From Armatimonadota bacterium (GTDB lineage: Bacteria > Armatimonadota > Fimbriimonadia > Fimbriimonadales > ATM1), in assembly GCA_013816225.1 (NCBI GenBank), contig JACDEQ010000128.1:1-6396 (forward strand): DNA of 6,396 nucleotides. Reading direction: 5' to 3'. Shown here piece by piece: positions 1 through 5,356 of the stretch. Below the pieces are notes generated by a model, which was not told where the DNA came from, searched no databases, and saw only the letters and a list, made by a program, of their open reading frames with translations. A program made the translations under genes and the position numbers. Numbering within the stretch: the first letter of the stretch is position 1; each line of letters begins with the position of its first letter.

Positions 1-2339
1 GCATCCAGCATATTGAAGCCCCAATCGTCCAGCTGGGCATCCGTAAACCCGAGGTTCTCGACGCAGAACTCGCGTCCAAGAACGTAAGGATTGAAAGCGA
101 ACTGGAGTTCGAATGCCGATTCAAGAGCCTGCTCCAGCTTTTCGAGGGCCACGTCCGTAAATCCCCGCTCGCTCAGCTCGGGGTGCGAAATCTGCGGCGC
201 GCCAACGAGCGTTCCTTGGCCAACGCAATAATTGACAATGTCTTCGATCTGCTCCACGTTGTATCCGAGCTTCGAAAGCGCGGGCGGGATCGACTGGTTG
301 ATGATCTTGAAATAGCCGCCTCCCGCCAGCTTCTTGAACTTCACAAGTGCAAAGTCCGGTTCGATGCCGGTCGTGTCGCAGTCCATGACGAGCCCGATGG
401 TCCCGGTCGGGGCGAGCACGGTGACCTGTGCGTTTCGGAAGCCGTGCGCTTCGCCGAGCCTCAAAGCCTCGTCCCAAGATTCGCGCGCGGCCGTCAGGAG
501 GTCGGTTGGGCATTCGTCCGGATCGATTCCGACCGGCGTCACCGATAACCCTTCGTAGTCGTTGGCGTTGTAGGCCGCCCTACGATGGTTGCGAATCACG
601 CGGAGCATGTGCTCTTTGTTGCGGGCATATCCTTTGAATGCCCCCAGCTCTCTGGCCATTTCGGCGGACACGGCATAGCACTCGCCTCCCAGAATCGAGG
701 TCAATGCGCCGGTAATCGATTGGCCCTCGCTGCTCGCATACGGCATTGCCATGCGCATCAGCAGCGCACCGAGATTCGCATAGCCCAAGCCGAGAGTTCG
801 GTACCTGTAGGAAAGTTCGGCGATCTCTCGGCTGGGGAACTGGGCCATCAGGACGCTAATTTCGAGGACGATCGTCCAAAGCCGAATCGCGTGTCGGTAC
901 CCCTCGATGTCGAACTTGCCGGACTCGTCGTCGTAAAACTTGACCAAGTTCAGGCTTGCCAAGTTGCAAGCGGTGTCGTCGAGGAACATGTACTCGCTGC
1001 ACGGATTGCTCGCACGAATAGTGCCGTCGGCAGGGCATGTGTGCCACTCGTTGATCGTCGTGTTGTACTGAATCCCCGGGTCTGCGCTCGCCCAGGCCGA
1101 ATAGCAAATATCCTCCCACAGATCGGCGGCGTTCACCTTCTTGGCGACCTTGCCGGTTGTGCGCCATTTCAGCTCGTAGTCTGCGCCATTATCCGCCGCG
1201 TGCAGGAACGCGTCGTCGACACGTACCGAATTGTTAGAGTTTTGCCCGCTAACTGTCAAATAAGCATCGCTGTCCCAGTTCAGGTCGTACATTGGAAACT
1301 CAATAGATTGGTAGCCAGATTCGGCAAGCTGGAGAGCCCGCTGAATGTAGTTGAGGGGAATCATCGCCGACTTAGCGTCCGCGATGGCCGCCTTCAAGCG
1401 GCCGTTTTTCCGTGGATCAAATCGCTCCGGTTCCTCGGGCCACTCGCGGCACGATTTCATGATCGCATTGAGGTGCAGGTTGTTGAGCTTCGAGCCAGTG
1501 ACCAACGAGGCGACCTTCTGCTCTTCGATCACCTTCCACTTGACGAACGTCTCGATATCCGGATGATCGACGTCGAGGCAGACCATCTTTGCAGCTCTTC
1601 GGGTTGTCCCGCCGGACTTCACCGCACCTGCGCTTCGGTCACCGACCCGCAGGAAGGACATGAGCCCCGACGACTTGCCGCCGCCGCTCAGGGGCTCACC
1701 ATCTGCCCTCAGATCTGAAAAGTTCGATCCCACACCGCTGCCGTACTTGAAAATGCGGGCTTCCCGTGTCCACAGGTCCATGATCCCGCCGGGATTTACG
1801 AGGTCGTCTTTGATCGAGAGAATAAAGCACGCGTGTGGCTGTGGCCTTTCGTATGCGTTCTCACTTTTTATGGCTTCGCCGGTCTTAGGGTCGACGTACC
1901 AGTGTCCCTGCGGAGGTCCCTCGATGTTGTAAGCAAAGTGCAATCCCGTATTGAACCACTGTGGGCTGTTCGGGGCTGCGATCTGCTTGGCGAGCATGTA
2001 ACGGAGCTCATCGTAAAACGCCTGGGCATCGTCCTCGCTGTCGAAATACCCGTGGCTTTGTCCCCAATGCCGCCAGCAGCCGGCCATCCGGTGGAATACT
2101 TCGCCCGAGTCGGTCTCGCCGCCGAGGGAAGCGTCCTCTTGAGGAACGCCTGCCTTTCGGAAATACTTTTGAGCGATGATGTCGGTCGCCACCTGCGACC
2201 ATTCGCTCGGAACCATCACTTCCTTCATCGAGAAGACCGTGGAACCGTCCGGATTTCGAATCTCGGATTTTCTGCCGACGAACTCGACTCCTTCGTAAGC
2301 GTCCTGTCCAGCAACCGTGTAATACCTGTCAATCTTCAT
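1..2339 (-). CDS. nrdJ: Adenosylcobalamin-dependent (class II) ribonucleotide reductase, N-terminal 779 residues; runs off the left edge
   Basis: This cytoplasmic enzyme reduces ribonucleotides to deoxyribonucleotides, making its thiyl radical from adenosylcobalamin, so it needs neither oxygen nor an activase. The sequence shows the class II signature NPCSEYMFLDDTACNL: C447 is the expected radical cysteine, flanked by N445 and E449. The redox pair is C171 (in HACFIL) and C458; the 11-residue spacing of C447 to C458 fits the family. Further landmarks are SGVGSNFS near 201-208, the phosphate-binding PTGTIG at 644-649, and the NrdJ-typical stretch GLVMDCDTTGIEPDF just after it. No N-terminal ATP-cone is seen, since the protein opens directly into the reductase fold. 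The C-terminal part, including the tail cysteines, lies outside the window. The ATG at 2339 is chosen because it overlaps the nrdR stop in ATGA, indicating translational coupling. Identity is very secure. Confidence 0.97.
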   Translation of the reverse strand, partial: MKIDRYYTVAGQDAYEGVEFVGRKSEIRNPDGSTVFSMKEVMVPSEWSQVATDIIAQKYFRKAGVPQEDASLGGETDSGEVFHRMAGCWRHWGQSHGYFDSEDDAQAFYDELRYMLAKQIAAPNSPQWFNTGLHFAYNIEGPPQGHWYVDPKTGEAIKSENAYERPQPHACFILSIKDDLVNPGGIMDLWTREARIFKYGSGVGSNFSDLRADGEPLSGGGKSSGLMSFLRVGDRSAGAVKSGGTTRRAAKMVCLDVDHPDIETFVKWKVIEEQKVASLVTGSKLNNLHLNAIMKSCREWPEEPERFDPRKNGRLKAAIADAKSAMIPLNYIQRALQLAESGYQSIEFPMYDLNWDSDAYLTVSGQNSNNSVRVDDAFLHAADNGADYELKWRTTGKVAKKVNAADLWEDICYSAWASADPGIQYNTTINEWHTCPADGTIRASNPCSEYMFLDDTACNLASLNLVKFYDDESGKFDIEGYRHAIRLWTIVLEISVLMAQFPSREIAELSYRYRTLGLGYANLGALLMRMAMPYASSEGQSITGALTSILGGECYAVSAEMARELGAFKGYARNKEHMLRVIRNHRRAAYNANDYEGLSVTPVGIDPDECPTDLLTAARESWDEALRLGEAHGFRNAQVTVLAPTGTIGLVMDCDTTGIEPDFALVKFKKLAGGGYFKIINQSIPPALSKLGYNVEQIEDIVNYCVGQGTLVGAPQISHPELSERGFTDVALEKLEQALESAFELQFAFNPYVLGREFCVENLGFTDAQLDDWGFNMLD

Positions 2340-2833
2340 TGTTCATGCCTCCCCTCTTCTCGCGCATCGACGGGCGCGCGCTTCCGCTTTTGGAAAGAAG
2401 CGATGAAATCCCGAAACTCGGCCGCGTCTTGGAAGTCGCGATATACGCTCGCGAAACGCACATAGGCCACGTGATCAATTTCGTATAGCCTGTCCAGAAC
2501 CATCTCTCCGATCAGGTTAGAGGGGAGTTCGGATTCGGGTGTATCCGACGTTCTCCTCTCGAGATCCTCGGCGGCGCTGCGCAGGATAGCTGTCGGCACC
2601 GGCCTTTTTCGACAGGCCACCTCCATGCTCGACAGGATCTTCCCTCGGCTGAACGGCTCTCGCCGTCCGTCCTTCTTTACGATTACCGGAAGCCTCTCCA
2701 TAATCTCTTCGAACGTCGTGTATCTCCGCGTGCACCGTAGGCATTCACGCCGGCGCCGTATCGCGCCGCCCTCCCTGGCAGACCTGCTTTCGATGACTTT
2801 ATCTTCCTTGAAGCCGCAAAATGGGCACTTCAT
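2336..2833 (-). CDS. nrdR: Transcriptional repressor NrdR (zinc ribbon plus ATP-cone)
   Basis: NrdR is the nucleotide-sensing repressor of ribonucleotide reductase genes. Bound dATP or ATP at its ATP-cone controls oligomeric state and binding to NrdR boxes. The 165-residue length is typical. The N-terminal zinc ribbon has CPFC at residues 3-6 and C31/C34 in RRRRECLRCTRRYTTFE, covering both cysteine pairs and the basic DNA-binding strip. The ATP-cone starts at about residue 49 with PVIVKKDGRREPF and ends with the conserved VAYVRFASVYRDF block. The C-terminal tail after about residue 145 is basic and not conserved. The gene is the first of an nrdR-nrdJ operon, with its TGA inside the nrdJ start region. 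Two NrdR-box-like sites lie upstream, so it probably represses itself together with nrdJ. A purine-rich AGAAAGAAG just before the ATG is a weak ribosome binding site. Confidence 0.97.
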   Translation of the reverse strand: MKCPFCGFKEDKVIESRSAREGGAIRRRRECLRCTRRYTTFEEIMERLPVIVKKDGRREPFSRGKILSSMEVACRKRPVPTAILRSAAEDLERRTSDTPESELPSNLIGEMVLDRLYEIDHVAYVRFASVYRDFQDAAEFRDFIASFQKRKRAPVDAREEGRHEQ

Positions 2834-2844
2834 TGCTTCTTTCT

Positions 2845-2850
2845 ATTATA
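2845..2850 (-). promoter_or_regulatory. Candidate -10 element of the nrdR-nrdJ promoter
   Basis: The minus strand reads TATAAT, a perfect sigma-70-type -10 hexamer, 11 nt before the nrdR ATG. No good -35 hexamer sits 16-18 bp upstream; that position is occupied by the proximal NrdR box. If this element is used, transcription would start only about 4-5 nt before the ATG, giving a nearly leaderless message. The hexamer is seen directly; its use is inferred. Confidence 0.5.
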
Positions 2851-2858
2851 CCTAGAAG

Positions 2859-2874
2859 CCACAAGATATGGTGT
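2859..2874 (-). promoter_or_regulatory. NrdR box, promoter-proximal copy
   Basis: The minus strand reads ACACCATATCTTGTGG. Compared by hand with the published NrdR-box consensus acaCwAtATaTwGtgt, it agrees at about 13 of 16 positions, including the central ATAT and both flanking half-sites. It lies where a -35 element for the downstream TATAAT would be, so bound NrdR would block RNA polymerase. Its position directly upstream of nrdR-nrdJ supports the call. Confidence 0.82.
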
Positions 2875-2890
2875 ACAACGATAGTGTGCA

Positions 2891-2906
2891 TCCCCATATA
2901 TCAGGC
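2891..2906 (-). promoter_or_regulatory. NrdR box, distal copy (degenerate)
   Basis: The plus strand reads TCCCCATATATCAGGC, with an intact ATATAT core but poorer flanks (about half of the 16 consensus positions match). On its own it would be weak evidence. However, its centre is 32 bp from the centre of the proximal box, matching the roughly three-turn spacing known for tandem NrdR sites, which lets two repressor units bind the same DNA face. A TTGACG hexamer on the minus strand abuts it at 2906-2911, and could be a -35 of a second, farther promoter, but no matching -10 is convincing. Confidence 0.65.
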
Positions 2907-2925
2907 GTCAAGGGTTATGACGGTG

Positions 2926-2944
2926 GACAACGATGGAAGTTGTC
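2926..2944. repeat. Perfect 6-bp inverted repeat with 7-nt loop
   Basis: GACAAC and GTTGTC flank the loop GATGGAA, between the tRNA-Pro 3' end and the NrdR boxes. No T-run follows on either strand, so it is not a standard intrinsic terminator. It could be an operator half-site pair or an RNA hairpin in read-through transcript from tRNA-Pro. The first arm with part of the loop, ACAACGAT (2927-2934), recurs as a direct repeat at 2875-2882, next to the proximal NrdR box. The function is unknown. Confidence 0.35.
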
Positions 2945-2960
2945 GGGGATTTCTTGGGTA

Positions 2961-2983
2961 AATTCAGTCGGAGCAGACGAATT
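2961..2983 (-). terminator. Weak hairpin just downstream of tRNA-Pro, possible terminator or processing structure
   Basis: The arms AATTC and GAATT, extended inward by GTC/GAC with one bulged base, enclose a six-base loop. The hairpin begins 5 bp after the encoded CCA of tRNA-Pro. It lacks a proper U-run (the transcript continues UACCC), so termination here would be inefficient. If it does not stop polymerase, tRNA-Pro transcripts could continue into nrdR. Confidence 0.25.
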
Positions 2984-2988
2984 GGAAA

Positions 2989-3065
2989 TGGTCGGGGCGA
3001 CAGGATTCGAACCTGCGACCTGCTGGTCCCAAACCAGCCGCGCTACCTAGCTGCGCCACGCCCCG
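2989..3065 (-). tRNA. tRNA-Pro(TGG), CCA encoded
   Basis: The gene is 77 nt and folds as a complete cloverleaf on the minus strand. The acceptor CGGGGCG pairs with CGCCCCG, followed by discriminator A and an encoded CCA. The D-stem is GCGC/GCGC. The anticodon stem GCTGG/CCAGC encloses the loop TTTGGGA, giving anticodon TGG with G at position 37, as usual for proline tRNAs. The T-arm is GCAGG-TTCGAAT-CCTGT with one G-U pair. It reads CCA and, by wobble, other proline codons. It lies upstream of nrdR in the same direction and divergently from the initiator tRNA. Confidence 0.97.
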
Positions 3066-3174
3066 GGAAGCACCGAGTTTACCTCCGACCAGAAACGACC
3101 AAAGAAGGCTTCCGGGCGGTGCCATGGGATCTAGTGCGGCGCCCGCTTCCTTTAAGGTACATTTAACGCGTTAT
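3066..3174. other. Divergent intergenic region between two tRNA genes
   Basis: These 109 bp separate tRNA-Pro (minus) from tRNA-fMet (plus) and must carry promoters in both directions unless the fMet gene is served otherwise. For the plus direction, TACATT at 3158-3163 is the only -10-like element near the right distance, with no recognisable -35. Short G+C-rich inverted repeats (GGGCG at 3114-3118 with CGCCC at 3140-3144) are present but have long loops. I see no open reading frame of interest here. Confidence 0.5.
3076..3103 (-). promoter_or_regulatory. Candidate promoter of tRNA-Pro
   Basis: On the minus strand a weak -35-like TTTGGT (3098-3103) and a -10-like TAAACT (3076-3081, four of six consensus bases) are separated by 16 bp. 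The -10 lies 10 bp before the mature tRNA 5' end, which would leave a leader of only a few bases. The match is modest and was found by eye. Confidence 0.35.
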
Positions 3175-3251
<77 letters not shown>

Positions 3252-3282
3252 CTTTGGCCGGCTTAGGTACAGTGCGCAAAGC

Positions 3283-4011
3283 ATGCGGGCCCTACTTCTC
3301 CTAGTAATTTGCGCCTTGTTGGGGTGCGGCACGCATAATTCCGAGGACGACAAGCTCATGGTTTTCGCGGCCGCCTCCCTCAAGGAGGCTTTCCGTGAGA
3401 TCGGCCGGGAGCTCGACGGAGTGGAAGTGATCTTCAATTTCGCGGGATCGAATCAGCTCGCAAGCCAGATATCACGTGGCGCGCCTGCCGACGTCTTCGC
3501 GAGCGCGGATTTCGAGGCCATCGAATCTGCGCGGCTTGCCGATCCGAAAAAAGCAAACCCGTTCGCGCACAACTATCTGGTTATCCTCGTTCCCAAAGAC
3601 GATGTTCAGATTGGTAAGTATGAGGATCTGGCAAACCCCGGAATCAAATTGGCGATCGCGGCAAAGGGGGTGCCTGCGGGTAATTATGCTCGGGAGATTC
3701 TCGACAAGGCTAGCGCAGCATACCGCGACCGCGTTTTGAAGAATGTCGCCACCGAAGAAGAAAATGTTCGGTCTGTAGTGATGAAGGTTTCTCTTGGTGA
3801 AGTGGACGCGGGTATTGCCTACAAGAGTGACGCTAAACCAGCGGATAATGTGCGCATTGTGGAATTTCCATCAAATTTGAATGTTCGCGCGACCTATTTT
3901 ATTATCGCTGTGTCGAAAAATGAGTTCTCGGCTAAATTCATCGATATAGTTTTGTCGGCACGAGGACAAGGAATACTCGAAAAACACGGACTCGTTGCCG
4001 TTTCCAAATAA
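3283..4011 (+). CDS. modA: Molybdate ABC transporter substrate-binding lipoprotein
   Basis: ModA captures molybdate (or tungstate) outside the cytoplasmic membrane and passes it to the ModB permease. The 242-residue product starts with a short hydrophobic signal ending in a lipobox, LLGC, with C15 as the lipidated cysteine. The family blocks follow in order: FAAASLKEAF (about 28-37), FAGSNQLA around residue 53, GAPADVFASAD around 66-76, a VPAGNYA block in mid-protein, and GEVDAGIAYKSDA near 178-190. These include the serine, alanine and tyrosine regions that line the oxyanion pocket in ModA structures. The start ATG at 3283 gives the signal peptide, though there is no strong Shine-Dalgarno. 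It is followed after 5 bp by modB. The 3' third is visibly more A+T-rich than its neighbours. Tungstate-specific use cannot be excluded. Confidence 0.93.
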   Translation: MRALLLLVICALLGCGTHNSEDDKLMVFAAASLKEAFREIGRELDGVEVIFNFAGSNQLASQISRGAPADVFASADFEAIESARLADPKKANPFAHNYLVILVPKDDVQIGKYEDLANPGIKLAIAAKGVPAGNYAREILDKASAAYRDRVLKNVATEEENVRSVVMKVSLGEVDAGIAYKSDAKPADNVRIVEFPSNLNVRATYFIIAVSKNEFSAKFIDIVLSARGQGILEKHGLVAVSK

Positions 4012-4016
4012 AACGC

Positions 4017-4847
4017 ATGTATGTATTTCGGCCGCGAGCCCAGGCAGCACAGAATCGAAAGCCCGAGGCACTCTGGCTATTATCGTCCGTTCCGATCATC
4101 GCATTTCTCGCATTTCCGGTTTTCGCTTTGCTCGGTACCGCGCAGCCGGGCGACGTGCTGCAAAGCCTTCAAACCGCCGAGGCGCAAGGCGCAATGAAGC
4201 TCAGCCTCTATACGAGCGTTTTGACCACTCTCTTAGCGCTCATTCTCGGCACACCGCTCGCCTATCTGTTGGCCCGTCGAAGCTTTCCCTTTCGAGGAGC
4301 GCTCGACACGCTAGTCGACTTGCCGATCCTGATCCCGCCGGCTGTCGCAGGCATCGGCCTGCTCGTGGCGTTCGGGCGTCAAGGCCTGATCGGAAGCCAC
4401 CTTCGGCCATTCGGCATAGAGCTTCCTTTCACTGCCGTTGCCGTCGTCCTCGCCCAGCTTTTCGTTGCCGCTCCGTTCTACGTGCGTGCGGCAAGCATCG
4501 GCTTTGCGCGCGCGGATTCGGAGATGGAGGAAGCTGCACAACTCGACGGTGCAGGAAGTTGGCAAACGTTTCGCGATCTGCACCTGCCCCTGGCCTGGGC
4601 TGCGCTCGTTAGCGGATGCGTCACCACCTGGGCGAGAGCGCTCGGTGAGTTCGGAGCCACGATCATTTTTGCAGGAAATTTCCCAGGCCGAACCCAAACG
4701 ATGCCGCTCGCCATCTATCTCGGCTTCGAACTCGACTTTCGCGTCGCCGCCTCGCTGTCGATCGTGCTTCTGCTTAGCTCGTTCCTCCTGCTTCTTGCCG
4801 TCCGAAGCCTCATCGCCAGCGCTGAGCCGGTAACCTTGCAGCCGTGA
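4017..4847 (+). CDS. modB: Molybdate ABC transporter permease
   Basis: ModB forms the membrane channel of the molybdate importer as a homodimer driven by the ModC ATPase. The 276-residue protein shows about six hydrophobic segments (roughly 19-39, 63-86, 99-119, 138-159, 194-217 and 244-266). The conserved cytoplasmic EAA loop, EEAAQLDGAGSWQTFRDLHLP, at about 171-191 is the coupling site for the ATPase. RALGEFGATIIFAGN at 207-221 is a hallmark of ModB, as is the LPILIPPAVAGIGLL segment at 102-116. The ATG at 4017 lies 5 bp after the modA stop. The stop TGA overlaps the GTG of the next gene, so translation is probably coupled. A modC ATPase gene does not follow, which is atypical for mod operons. 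Confidence 0.93.
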   Translation: MYVFRPRAQAAQNRKPEALWLLSSVPIIAFLAFPVFALLGTAQPGDVLQSLQTAEAQGAMKLSLYTSVLTTLLALILGTPLAYLLARRSFPFRGALDTLVDLPILIPPAVAGIGLLVAFGRQGLIGSHLRPFGIELPFTAVAVVLAQLFVAAPFYVRAASIGFARADSEMEEAAQLDGAGSWQTFRDLHLPLAWAALVSGCVTTWARALGEFGATIIFAGNFPGRTQTMPLAIYLGFELDFRVAASLSIVLLLSSFLLLLAVRSLIASAEPVTLQP

Positions 4848-5344
4848 GCGACGCCCGCGTGCTGAAGCGGAAGACGACGGCCGCCGCGGTCTCGATCGCG
4901 TCCAACTTGGCGCTCATGATAACGGCGCTCGTCCGCATAACGGGAAACCCAATCTACGACCCCGCGATTGCACTGGTTCTAGGTGCATGGATCATCTACG
5001 CGGCCGTGCGCATCGCCGCCAACACGCTAAAGCTGCTTATGGACATGCAGCTGCCCGACGGAGAGATTCGAGCGATCGAAGCAATTTTGCTGGTGCACCC
5101 CGAGGTAAAGAATTGGCACCAGTTGCGGACGCGAAAGTCGGGCTCGACCCGGCACATCGATGCGCACATCCTTGTGAGGGACGAACTGAGCCTGATCGAG
5201 GCACACGAGATTACGGAAGAGGTCGAAGACTTAATCCGAGCGAAACTTCCGGGGGTCAGCATCAGCCTCCACACGGAGCCTTTCGGGCACGAAATGGTGC
5301 ATCGGCGGGAGGCGCATTCCGACCCAAACAGGCAGACAAAGTGA
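4844..5344 (+). CDS. Cut-down CDF-family (cation diffusion facilitator) protein: two predicted membrane helices plus cytoplasmic dimerisation domain
   Basis: CDF proteins are normally about 300 residues, with six helices exporting Zn, Fe, Mn or similar ions and a cytoplasmic dimerisation domain. This one is 166 residues. Residues 7-25 (LKRKTTAAAVSIASN region) look like the start of the first CDF helix. RITGNPIYDPAIALVLGAW (31-49) looks like the end of helix 5 running into helix 6, followed by LLMDMQLPD. The cytoplasmic domain (about 69-150) is intact and histidine-rich (H85, H92, H104, H108, H121, H143, H149). The middle helices and their HxxxD/DxxxD metal site are missing; no histidine occurs before residue 85. 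No remnant lies upstream, because an in-frame stop at 4823 precedes the GTG. Transport is unlikely; a partner-subunit or sensor role, or a decaying gene, are alternatives. The start overlaps the modB stop by 4 nt. Confidence 0.78.
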   Translation: MSDARVLKRKTTAAAVSIASNLALMITALVRITGNPIYDPAIALVLGAWIIYAAVRIAANTLKLLMDMQLPDGEIRAIEAILLVHPEVKNWHQLRTRKSGSTRHIDAHILVRDELSLIEAHEITEEVEDLIRAKLPGVSISLHTEPFGHEMVHRREAHSDPNRQTK

Positions 5345-5356
5345 TACACTATTGAT

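Noticed and set aside
585..1718. 377-residue plus-strand open frame
   Set aside because: It is antisense to nrdJ, whose minus-strand translation has all class II reductase motifs. The plus-strand product shows no recognisable family and reflects codon bias of nrdJ.
1833..2465. 210-residue plus-strand open frame
   Set aside because: It is antisense to the nrdJ start and nrdR end, both secure genes; the product is low in recognisable features.
2881..2911. Second nrdR promoter with -35 TTGACG at 2906-2911
   Set aside because: The -35 is good, but the hexamers at 17-19 bp spacing (CACACT, ACACTA, CACTAT) match the -10 consensus poorly; kept only as an alternative to the TATAAT promoter.
2868..3050. 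60-residue open frame with GATGFEPATCWSQTSRAT
   Set aside because: The peptide is the antisense translation of tRNA-Pro, a well-known spurious annotation, and its start overlaps the NrdR boxes.
3114..3144. GGGCG/CGCCC inverted repeat as a terminator
   Set aside because: The loop is about 21 nt and the stem only 5 bp, and the following T's are few; it lies between divergent tRNA genes where no transcript needs to end.
3252..3281. CTTTG/CAAAG inverted repeat between tRNA-fMet and modA as a terminator
   Set aside because: The stem is five base pairs with a 20-nt loop, has no G+C-rich core and no T-run, so it is likely chance.
3995..4612. 205-residue plus-strand frame overlapping modB
   Set aside because: It is a shifted frame of modB, rich in arginine and serine; the modB frame has helices, the EAA loop and family motifs.
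4987..5355. 122-residue frame inside the CDF-like gene
   Set aside because: It is a shifted shadow frame rich in arginine, alanine and glycine; the other frame shows a clear CDF cytoplasmic domain.
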